Positions 1 through 5,717 of a stretch of DNA of 9,776 nucleotides are shown here, in pieces. The stretch is from Thermoleophilaceae bacterium (GTDB taxonomy: Bacteria; Actinomycetota; Thermoleophilia; Solirubrobacterales; Thermoleophilaceae), in assembly GCA_013812065.1 (NCBI GenBank), contig JACCUC010000234.1:1-9776 (forward strand). Reading direction: 5' to 3'. The translations under genes were made by a program, and so were the position numbers. The notes under the pieces are model-generated. The model was not told the origin of the DNA, ran no database searches, and saw nothing but the letters and a program-made list of their open reading frames with translations. The first letter of the stretch is position 1, and every line of letters starts with the position of its first letter.

Positions 1-52
1 CGGCGGCCCCGCTCGGGCCCCGGCGGTTGCGGCGACGAATGCGCAGGGCCAT
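1..52 (-). CDS. Start of a gene downstream of uppS, probably phosphatidate cytidylyltransferase (partial)
   Basis: An ATG at 52-50 opens a frame that stays open to the window edge (17 codons, very rich in Arg). It lies 11 bases after the uppS stop on the same strand. The identity comes from context only: in many bacteria the gene after frr-uppS is cdsA, which makes CDP-diacylglycerol from phosphatidate and CTP at the membrane. An Arg-rich cytosolic leader before the first membrane helix would fit CdsA, but no diagnostic residue is visible. A GAGG lies about ten bases upstream of the ATG, a modest ribosome binding site. Confidence 0.45.
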   Translation of the reverse strand, partial: MALRIRRRNRRGPSGAA

Positions 53-63
53 GGCTCGACGCC

Positions 64-726
64 TCAGCGCGCCCCGAAGCGGCGCTCGCGGACGGCGTAC
101 TCGTCGAGCGCGGCGGCCAGCTCGTCGCGGTCGAACTCGGGCCACAGAGCCTCGGAGAAGACGAGCTCGGAGTATGCGCACTGCCACAGGAGGTAGTTCG
201 ACAGACGCCGCTCACCGCTCGTGCGGATCAGCAGGTCGGGATCGGTCATCTCGGGCGCGTACAGGCAGCGGCGGAAGGCCTCCTCGTCGCCGCCGTGGAA
301 GCGACGGGCGGCGTCGAGGATCTCCGCCCGGCCGCCGTAGTTGAAGGCGACGAACAGCGTCATCCGCTCGTTGCCCTCGGTGCGGTCCTCGGCCCAGCCC
401 ATGCGATCGCGCAGCTCTTCGGACACGCCGTCGCGTCGCCCGACGAAGCGCATGCGCACGCCCTCCTCGTCGAGCTCGGGGGTCTCGGACTCGATGAGAT
501 CCGTGAACAGGGCCATCAGGCCATCGACCTCGGCGCGCGGGCGAGTCCAGTTCTCGGTCGAGAATGCGTACACGGTGAGCTCGCGCAGGTCGAGGTCGAC
601 GGCGTGGCGGACCGTGCGCTTGAGGGCCTGGGCCCCCTGGCGGTGGCCTTCGAGCACTGGCAGGCCACGCTGCTCGGCCCAGCGGGCGTTCCCGTCCATG
701 ATGATGGCGACGTGCCGTGCGGCCAA
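64..726 (-). CDS. uppS: Isoprenyl transferase (undecaprenyl diphosphate synthase family)
   Basis: This cis-prenyltransferase condenses isopentenyl diphosphate units onto farnesyl (or shorter) diphosphate to make the C50-C55 lipid carrier for peptidoglycan and other envelope polymers. The 220-residue product shows the family motifs in order: HVAIIMDGN at 5-13, with the Mg-binding catalytic Asp at 11; GHRQG at 28; FSTENWTRP at 55-63; NYGGR at 129-133; RTSGERRLSNYLLWQ at 168-182; and a RERRFG end. It is slightly shorter than the E. coli enzyme (253). The chosen start is TTG at 726, because no ATG or GTG precedes the first motif in frame. It has no clear Shine-Dalgarno sequence and lies 47 bases after the frr stop. 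The frame is open further upstream, and a CTG overlapping the frr TGA (777-775) is an alternative. The family assignment is firm; product chain length cannot be read from sequence. Confidence 0.95.
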   Translation of the reverse strand: MAARHVAIIMDGNARWAEQRGLPVLEGHRQGAQALKRTVRHAVDLDLRELTVYAFSTENWTRPRAEVDGLMALFTDLIESETPELDEEGVRMRFVGRRDGVSEELRDRMGWAEDRTEGNERMTLFVAFNYGGRAEILDAARRFHGGDEEAFRRCLYAPEMTDPDLLIRTSGERRLSNYLLWQCAYSELVFSEALWPEFDRDELAAALDEYAVRERRFGAR

Positions 727-773
727 GGTGGCGGGCGGGTCTGCCGCGAGGCCGAGGGACCGGGAGGTCTTCC

Positions 774-1343
774 TCAGACCTCGAGGATCTCTTGTTCCTT
801 GCGACCGAGCGCCTCGTCGATCTCGCCCACGCGGTCGTCGGTGAGGCCCTGGAGCTCGGTCTCCGCGCGGTGCTCCTCGTCTGACCCGACGTCGCCCTCC
901 CCCTTCAGATCGCGCAGGTCGTGCATGACCGACCGGCGAATGTTGCGCACCGCCACTCGACCGTCCTCGGCGATCCCGCGCACGACGCGCACGAGCTCGC
1001 GCCGGCGCTCCTCGGTCAGCTCGGGCAGGGTGAGCCGGATGAGGTTGCCGTCGTTGGAGGGCGTGAGGCCGAGCCCCGACTCCATGATCGCCTTCTCGAT
1101 CGACCGGATCGAGCTCTTGTCGTAGGGGGTGATGGTCAGCAGGCGCGCCTCGCTCGCCGAGACGTTGGCGAGCTGGCGCAGCGGCGTCTGGATGCCGTAG
1201 TACTCGACCGACACGCGATCGAGCAGGGCCGGCGAGGCGCGGCCGGTGCGCACGGTCGCGAACTCGCCGCGGGTCGACTCGACCGACTTCGCCATGCGCT
1301 CACGGCCGTCCTCGAGCAGCTCCGAGACCAGGTCGCTCGCTAT
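774..1343 (-). CDS. frr: Ribosome recycling factor, with a probable non-canonical start
   Basis: RRF splits the post-termination ribosome together with EF-G. Numbered from the ATA at 1343, the product has 189 residues (E. coli 185). It shows [13 protein letters not shown] from 32, [54 protein letters not shown] and the C-terminal KEQEILEV. The first in-frame ATG (1295) would give 173 residues and remove most of the first helix. Yet the codons upstream encode [11 protein letters not shown], which aligns with the RRF N-terminus. No ATG, GTG or TTG exists between there and deep inside pyrH. The ATA at 1343-1341 overlaps the pyrH stop (ATAG), and a GGTGG lies seven bases upstream. A CTG at 1331 is another candidate. 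The product is certain; the start is inferred, and 1295 is the conservative choice. Confidence 0.9.
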   Translation of the reverse strand: MASDLVSELLEDGRERMAKSVESTRGEFATVRTGRASPALLDRVSVEYYGIQTPLRQLANVSASEARLLTITPYDKSSIRSIEKAIMESGLGLTPSNDGNLIRLTLPELTEERRRELVRVVRGIAEDGRVAVRNIRRSVMHDLRDLKGEGDVGSDEEHRAETELQGLTDDRVGEIDEALGRKEQEILEV

Positions 1344-2098
1344 GTCGAGACCACCGTTCCCACGCGCTCGCCGCAGATTATCCGGTCGATGTTGCGCTCG
1401 TCGTCCATGTTGAACACGTGGATCGGCAGGGCGTTGTCCATGCACAGCGACAGCGCCGTCGAGTCCATCACCTGGAGACGGCGCTCGATCGCCTCGCGGT
1501 GGGAGATGGCGTCGATGAACCGGGCCTCTGGGCGTTCGTGGGGGTCGGCGTCGAAGACTCCCTCGACGCCGTTCTTGGCCATCAGGATGGCCTCGGCGTG
1601 GATCTCGAGGGCGCGCAGCGCGGCCGCGGTGTCGGTGGTGAAGAACGGGTTGCCCGTGCCGGCCGCGAAGATCACGGTCCGGCCCTTCTCGAGGTGGCGC
1701 ATGGCCCGGCGGCGGATGTAGGGCTCGGCGACCTCGGAGATCGTGATCGCCGACTGCACCCGGGTGTCGGCGCCGACCTTCTCCAGGGCGTCCTGGAGGG
1801 CAAGCGCGTTGAGGACGGTGGCGAGCATCCCCATGTAGTCGCCGGTGGCGCGGTCCATCCCCTCGGCGGCAGCGCGCAGGCCGCGGTAGACGTTGCCGCC
1901 GCCGACGACTATGGCGACCTCGACGCCGCGCTCGGCGACGTGCTTGACCTGGCTCGCGATGGCGGCGATCCGGTCCGGGTCGGCGCCGTAGTCGAGCTCG
2001 CCCATCAGCGCCTCGCCGGAGAGCTTGAGCAGGACGCGGGCAAAGGCGGGCGCGCGTCCGTCGGGCCCGCCGCCGTTCGGTTCCCCGGAGGCCTCCAC
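1340..2098 (-). CDS. pyrH: UMP kinase
   Basis: PyrH phosphorylates UMP to UDP with ATP. It belongs to the amino acid kinase fold and is unrelated to eukaryotic UMP/CMP kinase. The 252 residues (E. coli 241) show KLSGEAL at 25-31, VVGGGN at 64-69, the [12 protein letters not shown]-binding region at 86-93, [15 protein letters not shown] at 145-159, [12 protein letters not shown] at 175-186 and [12 protein letters not shown] at 211-222. All key segments are intact. The start is GTG at 2098, the only possible one after an in-frame TAA at 2101-2099. It has no Shine-Dalgarno sequence of its own. A well-formed ATG with ribosome binding site sits eight codons upstream in the same frame, but that frame is closed by the TAA. 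Translation of pyrH may therefore depend on reinitiation. The gene ends inside the proposed frr start. Confidence 0.96.
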   Translation of the reverse strand: MEASGEPNGGGPDGRAPAFARVLLKLSGEALMGELDYGADPDRIAAIASQVKHVAERGVEVAIVVGGGNVYRGLRAAAEGMDRATGDYMGMLATVLNALALQDALEKVGADTRVQSAITISEVAEPYIRRRAMRHLEKGRTVIFAAGTGNPFFTTDTAAALRALEIHAEAILMAKNGVEGVFDADPHERPEARFIDAISHREAIERRLQVMDSTALSLCMDNALPIHVFNMDDERNIDRIICGERVGTVVST

Positions 2099-2122
2099 TT
2101 AGGTGGTCGTGGAATCGGCCAT
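2099..2122 (-). other. Seven-codon open frame MADSTTT in frame ahead of pyrH (leader peptide or nonsense-truncated pyrH start)
   Basis: The tsf TAG stop is followed directly by ATG and six more codons, then TAA and the pyrH GTG. The frame is the same as pyrH. The ATG has the best ribosome binding site in the area (GAGGAG at 2134-2129, six bases away), formed by the last tsf codons for Glu-Glu. The GTG that follows has none. The TAA and GTG lie in a small CCAC-CTAA-GTGG inverted repeat at 2106-2095. This may be a true mini-ORF feeding reinitiation at pyrH, the original pyrH start broken by one nonsense change, or a base-call error. The sequence cannot decide between these. Confidence 0.45.
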
Positions 2123-2125
2123 CTA
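2103..2125 (-). repeat. 23-bp junction repeat, copy 1 (tsf/pyrH)
   Basis: This copy covers the tsf TAG, the adjacent ATG and six following codons. It matches 5374-5396 at 22 of 23 positions; the difference changes the second codon (GCC here, GTC in lspA). The match does not extend on either side. Here the frame ends at a TAA right after the repeat. Confidence 0.8.
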
Positions 2126-2731
2126 CCACTCCTCGCCGACGGCGAAGCGCGAGAAGCGGCGGATGAGCACGTTCTCGCCGGTGCGCGCGGCGGTCTCGGC
2201 CCGCAGCTCCTCGATGGTCTTGCCCTCGTGCTTGTCGGCATTGACATGCGCCTGGTCGAGCAGCACGACCTCCTCGAGCCACTTGCGCATGCGCCCCTCG
2301 GCGATCTGCGGCCGCACGTTCTCGGGCTTGTCCTGGGCCTGCTCGACGAAGACCCGCAGCTCGGCCTCGCGGGCCTCCTCGGGGACCTCGTCCTCGGAGA
2401 CATACTGGGGCGCGGCGGCGGCGATGTGGAGGGCCACGTCGCGGGCGAAGTCGCGGAAGTCGTCGTTGCGCGCGACGAAGTCGGTCTCGCAGTTGACCTC
2501 GACGAGCACCCCGACCTTGCCGGTGGCATGGATGTAGCTCTGGACGACGCCCTCGGAGGCAGCGCGGCCGGAGCGCTTGGCGGCCTGATCCTGCCCGCGC
2601 ACACGCAGGAGCTCGACGGCGGCGTCGAAGTCGCCGCCCGCCTCCTCGAGCGCGCGCTTGCAGTCCATCATGCCGGCCTGGGTGCGGTCGCGCAGCGCCT
2701 TGACCTCGCCGGCGGAGATGCCGACGCTCAC
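2123..2731 (-). CDS. tsf: Elongation factor Ts
   Basis: EF-Ts is the nucleotide exchange factor that recycles EF-Tu from GDP to GTP. The 202-residue product is the short form, close to the Thermus length (about 196) and shorter than E. coli (283). The N-terminal UBA-like domain spans about 5-44, with LRDRTQAGMMDCKRAL and a GGDFDAAVELLR helix. The EF-Tu-contacting TDFVARN motif is at 83-89. The rest holds a single compact core region with TGENVLIRRF near the end. The start is GTG at 2731, sharing a GTGA with the rpsB stop. No Shine-Dalgarno sequence is seen, so translation is probably coupled to rpsB. The last codons double as a ribosome binding site for the following ATG. Confidence 0.96.
   Translation of the reverse strand: MSVGISAGEVKALRDRTQAGMMDCKRALEEAGGDFDAAVELLRVRGQDQAAKRSGRAASEGVVQSYIHATGKVGVLVEVNCETDFVARNDDFRDFARDVALHIAAAAPQYVSEDEVPEEAREAELRVFVEQAQDKPENVRPQIAEGRMRKWLEEVVLLDQAHVNADKHEGKTIEELRAETAARTGENVLIRRFSRFAVGEEW
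2129..2134 (-). promoter_or_regulatory. Ribosome binding site for the ATG upstream of pyrH
   Basis: GAGGAG, six bases before the ATG at 2122, lies inside the last sense codons of tsf. It marks 2122 rather than the pyrH GTG at 2098 as the preferred ribosome entry point. Confidence 0.6.
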
Positions 2732-3750
2732 GAGCGGGCCCGCGCTCGGTCGGCGGCAGGTCGTTGCTGGGGTGGGTGGTCGGCCTGCGGCGGCTGGTCG
2801 GCCTCGGTCGGCTGGGTCGGCTCGCCGGGCTCGGCCGGGCCGCCCTGGGTGGTGGGGTCGGGTCGAGCGGAGGCTGCGGGGGCGACCTCGGCGACCTCAG
2901 GCTCGGCCTCGATCTCCGGACCGGGGCCGCGCTCCTCGGCCTCCCGGGCGGCCTGCTCGGCGGCCTCACGGCGGGCCTGCTCCTCTGCCTCGCGCCGCTC
3001 GCGCTCCTCCCGCTCACGGCGGGCCTGCTCCTCGGCCTCGCGCCGCGCCCGCTCCTCCTCGGCGCGAAAACGGCCGGCGCTGTCGCGCACCACGTCGCCG
3101 ATCGCCTGGACGATCAGCCGGCACGAGCGGATGGCGTCGTCGTTGCCGGGGATCCGGTAGGAGACGGGACCGGGATCGACGTTCGAGTCGACGAGCGCGA
3201 TGATCGGCAGGTTGAGTCGCTCGGCCTCGCGTAGGGCGATCGTCTCGGTCTTGAGGTCGACGATGAACACGGCGTCGGGGACCCGCTGCATGTTGCGCAC
3301 GCCGCCGAGGTTGACCTCGAGCTTGGCGAGCTCGGATTCGGCGGCGATCCGCTCGCGCACCGGCAGCAGGTCGAGCGTGCCGTCCTCGCGCCAGCGCGTG
3401 AGCTCGTGGAGGCGGTCGATGCGCCCCGAGATCGTCCCGAAGTTGGTCAGCAGCCCACCGAGCCAGCGCTGGTCGACGTAGGGCATGCCAGCCTCGGAGG
3501 CGACGTCGCGGACCGAGTCGGTGGCCTGCTTCTTGGTCCCCACGAAAAGGACCGTCCCCCCGCGACCGGCGACCGCGGCCGCGAAGTCGCGGGCCTCGGC
3601 CAGCAGGGCCTCGGTCTGCTGAAGGTCGATGATGTGGATCCCCCCGCGCTCGCCGAATATGTAGCGGCGCATGCGGGGATTCCAGCGCCTCGTCTGGTGG
3701 CCGAAATGGACTCCGGCCTCGAGCAGCTCCTTGATCCCTACGTCGGGCAC
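2728..3750 (-). CDS. rpsB: 30S ribosomal protein S2 with a long charged and Pro-rich C-terminal extension
   Basis: S2 is a small-subunit protein bound near the platform and S1 site. Residues 1-227 are the usual S2 core: LLEAGVHFGHQTRRWNP at 9-25, IHIIDLQQTEALL at 38, VLFVGTKKQA at 68, YVDQRWLGGLLTNF at 91-104, and ALVDSNVDPGPVSYRIPGNDDA at 185-206. The product has 340 residues against 241 in E. coli. The extra part is an Arg/Glu/Ala-rich likely coiled coil (228-275), then a Glu/Pro/Gln-rich, probably disordered tail (276-340). The start is GTG at 3750, because AAGGA lies six bases upstream and the S2 homology begins four residues later. An in-frame GTG at 3882 would add 44 unrelated residues and is rejected. 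rpsB opens the rpsB-tsf-pyrH-frr-uppS run and probably has its own promoter. Confidence 0.96.
   Translation of the reverse strand: MPDVGIKELLEAGVHFGHQTRRWNPRMRRYIFGERGGIHIIDLQQTEALLAEARDFAAAVAGRGGTVLFVGTKKQATDSVRDVASEAGMPYVDQRWLGGLLTNFGTISGRIDRLHELTRWREDGTLDLLPVRERIAAESELAKLEVNLGGVRNMQRVPDAVFIVDLKTETIALREAERLNLPIIALVDSNVDPGPVSYRIPGNDDAIRSCRLIVQAIGDVVRDSAGRFRAEEERARREAEEQARREREERERREAEEQARREAAEQAAREAEERGPGPEIEAEPEVAEVAPAASARPDPTTQGGPAEPGEPTQPTEADQPPQADHPPQQRPAADRARARS
2965..3046 (-). repeat. 48-bp direct repeat inside the rpsB tail
   Basis: Bases 2965-2998 and 3013-3046 match at 33 of 34 positions, with a 48-bp (16-codon) period. The repeat encodes two copies of a unit containing RREAEEQARRE, part of the predicted coiled coil of S2. 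In-frame repeats of this kind can expand or contract without breaking the protein. Confidence 0.85.
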
Positions 3751-3756
3751 TCCCTG

Positions 3757-3761
3757 TCCTT
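3757..3761 (-). promoter_or_regulatory. Ribosome binding site of rpsB
   Basis: AAGGA lies six bases before the GTG at 3750. It is the strongest evidence for that start over the upstream in-frame GTG at 3882. Confidence 0.75.
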
Positions 3762-3803
3762 CCCTTGTCGGTTCGTCGCTGTCCGCCGGGGCATCGCGCG
3801 GGA

Positions 3804-3825
3804 CCCGGTGCGCTGTGCGCACGGG
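3804..3825 (-). promoter_or_regulatory. Strong hairpin in the rpsB leader
   Basis: Arms CCCGTGCGC and GCGCACCGGG pair over nine base pairs with one bulged base and a three-base loop. The hairpin lies 54-75 bases upstream of the rpsB start codon. It has no following T-run, so it is not a typical terminator. It may be a leader structure or a site for protein binding. Confidence 0.4.
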
Positions 3826-3870
3826 CAGGGCCGCGCCGTCATCCGGCGGGGTGGGGTGGTTGACGGGCGA

Positions 3871-3876
3871 AGGATA
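3871..3876 (-). promoter_or_regulatory. Possible -10 box upstream of rpsB
   Basis: TATCCT sits inside CCTATCCTT, a 9-base string that also occurs just before proC. It fits the loose TANNNT -10 pattern of GC-rich actinobacteria. No good -35 box is visible at 16-18 bases. Confidence 0.25.
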
Positions 3877-3900
3877 GGGCACGCGTAGGGGCGCGCCGGG

Positions 3901-4830
3901 TCAGGCCGAGCCACCCTCGCCTCGCGCGCGCTCGAGCGCCGCGCTCAGGTCGGCGGGCAGCGGCGAGGCGAAGGCGAGCGGCTCTGCGGTCACCGGGTGC
4001 TCAAGGCTGAGGCGGGCGGCATGGAGGAACTGGCGGTCGAGGCCGAGCCGTCGCCCCGAAACCGCGCCGCCGTAGCGCGCGTCCCCGCAGACCGGGTGGT
4101 CGATGGCCGCGAGATGGGCGCGGATCTGATGCGTGCGCCCGGTCTCGAGCGAGACGTCGAGCAGGGCGCAGAACGCAAGCGTCTCTCGGACCTCGAAGTG
4201 GGTGCGGGCCGAGCGAGGGCGGTCGGTCGCGGTCGAGACGAGCGTGCGGTCGACGCGGTCGCGCCCGACGGGCGCATCGATCGTCGCCGTGCGGGCGTCG
4301 GGAGCACCCTCGACGAGCGCGACGTACTCGCGCCGAACTGCTCGCCGCAGCAGCGCGTCGCTCAGGCGCGCGTGCAACCGATCGGACTTAGCGACCACGA
4401 GCAGCCCGGAGGTGTCGCGGTCGAGGCGGTGGACGATGCCGGCCCGCTCGTCCGGTCCGCCCGCGGCGCGACCGGCCAGCGCCTGGGCCAGCGTGCCGTG
4501 GTGGCGGCCGTGGCCGGGATGAACGACCACGCCCGCGGGCTTGTCGACCACGATCAGGTGCTCGTCCTCGAAGACGACCGCGTGCGAGGCGGGCGCGGCG
4601 GGCTCCGCGGCCGGAGCTTCGCGGGGCGTCTCCTCGAGCTCAGCCGTCACCCGCTCCCCGACGCCGAGCCGATGACCCTTCTGTCGCCCGCGGCCGTCCA
4701 CGGTGACTCGTCCCGCCTCGATCAGCCGCTGGGCGGCGGCGCGCGACCCGATCTCGGGCCGGGCGCCGAGCACGCCGTCGAGCCTTGCGCCCGCCTCGTC
4801 GTGCCCGGCGGTCAGCTCGAGTCGCGACAC
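3901..4830 (-). CDS. RluA/RluD-family 23S rRNA pseudouridine synthase
   Basis: This enzyme isomerises uridines to pseudouridine in large-subunit rRNA. The 309-residue product has an N-terminal S4 RNA-binding domain (about 13-62, SRAAAQRLIEAGRVTVDG) and a catalytic domain. The latter begins with DEHLIVVDKPAGVVVHPG and carries the signature HRLDRDTSGLLVVAK, with the catalytic Asp at 137. REYVALVEG and TGRTHQIRAHL follow, as usual for RluA/RluD enzymes. The S4 domain and cluster position next to lspA favour the RluD subgroup (helix 69), but the exact site modified cannot be read. The start is GTG at 4830, overlapping the end of lspA by 19 bases, so coupling is likely. No strong ribosome binding site is seen. 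Confidence 0.93.
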   Translation of the reverse strand: MSRLELTAGHDEAGARLDGVLGARPEIGSRAAAQRLIEAGRVTVDGRGRQKGHRLGVGERVTAELEETPREAPAAEPAAPASHAVVFEDEHLIVVDKPAGVVVHPGHGRHHGTLAQALAGRAAGGPDERAGIVHRLDRDTSGLLVVAKSDRLHARLSDALLRRAVRREYVALVEGAPDARTATIDAPVGRDRVDRTLVSTATDRPRSARTHFEVRETLAFCALLDVSLETGRTHQIRAHLAAIDHPVCGDARYGGAVSGRRLGLDRQFLHAARLSLEHPVTAEPLAFASPLPADLSAALERARGEGGSA

Positions 4831-5393
4831 GTCTCACGGCCGGGGCCCTCGGCGTCCGCCCGTGGCTCGGGCGGCTCGCCCGCCGGCTGCGACCGCCGCT
4901 CGCCGACGTACAGCACGCCCACCACGCCCAGCACGATCGCGGTGTCGGCCAGATTGAACGCCGGCCAGAAGGTGGGATCGATGAAGTCGACGACCGCGCC
5001 GGTGCGGCTGCGATCGATCAGGTTGCCCGCCGCGCCGCCCAGCACCATGCCGACCGGCAACCACAGCACCGGCCGGGTGACCCGGGCGGCGAAGAAGGCG
5101 AGAAGTGCGACGAGCGCGACGACCGTCACGACGAGGATCAAGCCGTTCCCCGCCCCGGCGAGGGCGCCAAAGGCGATGCCCGTGTTCTGAACGAGGTTCA
5201 GATCGATGCCAGGGAAGACGTCGATGCTCTCGCCGGGGGTCAGGGATGCCAGCGCGAGCGCCTTTGTCGCCTGGTCGAGCGCGGCGACCGCGAGCCCGAC
5301 GATGGCCGCGAGGGCCCACGCGTGCGCCCGCGACGCGCGCTCGCCGTGGCGGGGCACGGCCAGCGCGGCGGGCGTGGTCGTGGAATCGACCAT
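4812..5393 (-). CDS. lspA: Lipoprotein signal peptidase (signal peptidase II)
   Basis: LspA is a membrane aspartyl protease that cuts the signal peptide from diacylglyceryl-modified prolipoproteins. The 193-residue product has about four hydrophobic helices (25-42, 65-80, 86-103, 146-163). Its motifs are DQATKALA at 40-47, NTGIAFG at 70-76, GGAAGNLIDRSRTGAVVDFID at 119-139, and AFNLAD at 145-150. The catalytic pair is probably Asp136 and Asp150. The N-terminus (MVDSTTTPAAL) and a C-terminal tail of about 28 residues rich in Pro, Glu and Arg are extra to the family core. The ATG follows the yggT TAG directly. Its first codons lie in a 23-bp sequence repeated ahead of pyrH. No Shine-Dalgarno sequence is visible. 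Confidence 0.95.
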   Translation of the reverse strand: MVDSTTTPAALAVPRHGERASRAHAWALAAIVGLAVAALDQATKALALASLTPGESIDVFPGIDLNLVQNTGIAFGALAGAGNGLILVVTVVALVALLAFFAARVTRPVLWLPVGMVLGGAAGNLIDRSRTGAVVDFIDPTFWPAFNLADTAIVLGVVGVLYVGERRSQPAGEPPEPRADAEGPGRETCRDSS

Positions 5394-5396
5394 CTA
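5374..5396 (-). repeat. 23-bp junction repeat, copy 2 (yggT/lspA)
   Basis: This copy covers the yggT TAG, the lspA ATG and six following codons (MVDSTT and part of the next Thr codon). It has the same orientation and stop/start position as the copy at 2103-2125, 3.3 kb away, with one mismatch. Here the frame stays open into lspA. Confidence 0.8.
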
Positions 5397-5717
5397 GCCC
5401 GCGATCAGGGCGACGACGATGCTGCGGACGATGACCAGCAGGAAGATGCCGACGATCGGGCTGAGGTCGAGCGCCGCGGGGCCGATCCGCACCGGCGGGA
5501 TGATGCGCCGGAACAGGTTGAGGTAGGGATCGGTGACGTCTCCCACGAACCCGACGACCGCGCGCAGCACCGGGTGATAGGGCATCCGCGGGACCCAGGA
5601 GAGGACGATGCGGACGATGATCAGCGCGATGTAGACCGTGAACAACGTGTCGACGTAGCTCGCGACGTCGACACGGGTGATGGCGAGCAGCGCGCTCGCC
5701 GCGGCGGAGGCGCTCAT
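5394..5717 (-). CDS. YggT family membrane protein
   Basis: This small integral membrane protein of 107 residues belongs to the YggT/YlmG family, which is linked genetically to division and envelope clusters and has no known enzymatic activity. It has two hydrophobic segments (about 22-43 and 84-106). Between them lies the conserved family loop: LSWVPRMP, then VTDPYLNLFRRIIPP at 61-75. The length matches single-repeat members. The ATG at 5717 shares an ATGA with the proC stop, so the two are translationally coupled. In many actinobacteria divIVA follows yggT; here lspA follows with no gap. Confidence 0.9.
   Translation of the reverse strand: MSASAAASALLAITRVDVASYVDTLFTVYIALIIVRIVLSWVPRMPYHPVLRAVVGFVGDVTDPYLNLFRRIIPPVRIGPAALDLSPIVGIFLLVIVRSIVVALIAG

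Larger units (their letters stand above)
3751..3900 (-). promoter_or_regulatory. Non-coding leader and promoter region upstream of rpsB
   Basis: This 150-base gap between the rluD stop and the rpsB GTG is the longest non-coding stretch in the window. From upstream to downstream it holds a TATCCT (3876-3871) that could be a -10 box, a strong hairpin (3825-3804) and the rpsB ribosome binding site. No convincing -35 box and no T-run terminator for rluD were seen. A start from the TATCCT would give a leader of roughly 115 bases. The length and the hairpin suggest regulated ribosomal protein expression, but nothing here identifies a specific S2-binding element. Confidence 0.5.

Noticed and set aside
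1344..3017. The same minus-strand frame as frr extending far upstream
   Set aside because: Only the part after the pyrH stop resembles a protein family; the upstream part is an Arg/Pro-rich out-of-frame reading of pyrH, tsf and rpsB.
1418..3160. A plus-strand open frame of 580 codons opposite pyrH, tsf and rpsB
   Set aside because: It is the antisense shadow of three well-identified genes in very GC-rich DNA; its sequence is a low-complexity Gly/Ala/Leu/Asp mix with no recognisable motif.
3751..3882. A 44-residue N-terminal extension of S2 from GTG at 3882
   Set aside because: S2 homology begins just after the GTG at 3750, which has AAGGA at good spacing; the extension matches no S2 feature and would translate the leader hairpin.
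3881..3898. Palindromes ACGCGT and GGCGCGCC after rluD as a terminator
   Set aside because: They are short, adjacent restriction-site-like palindromes without a joint stem or a T-run, expected by chance at this GC content.
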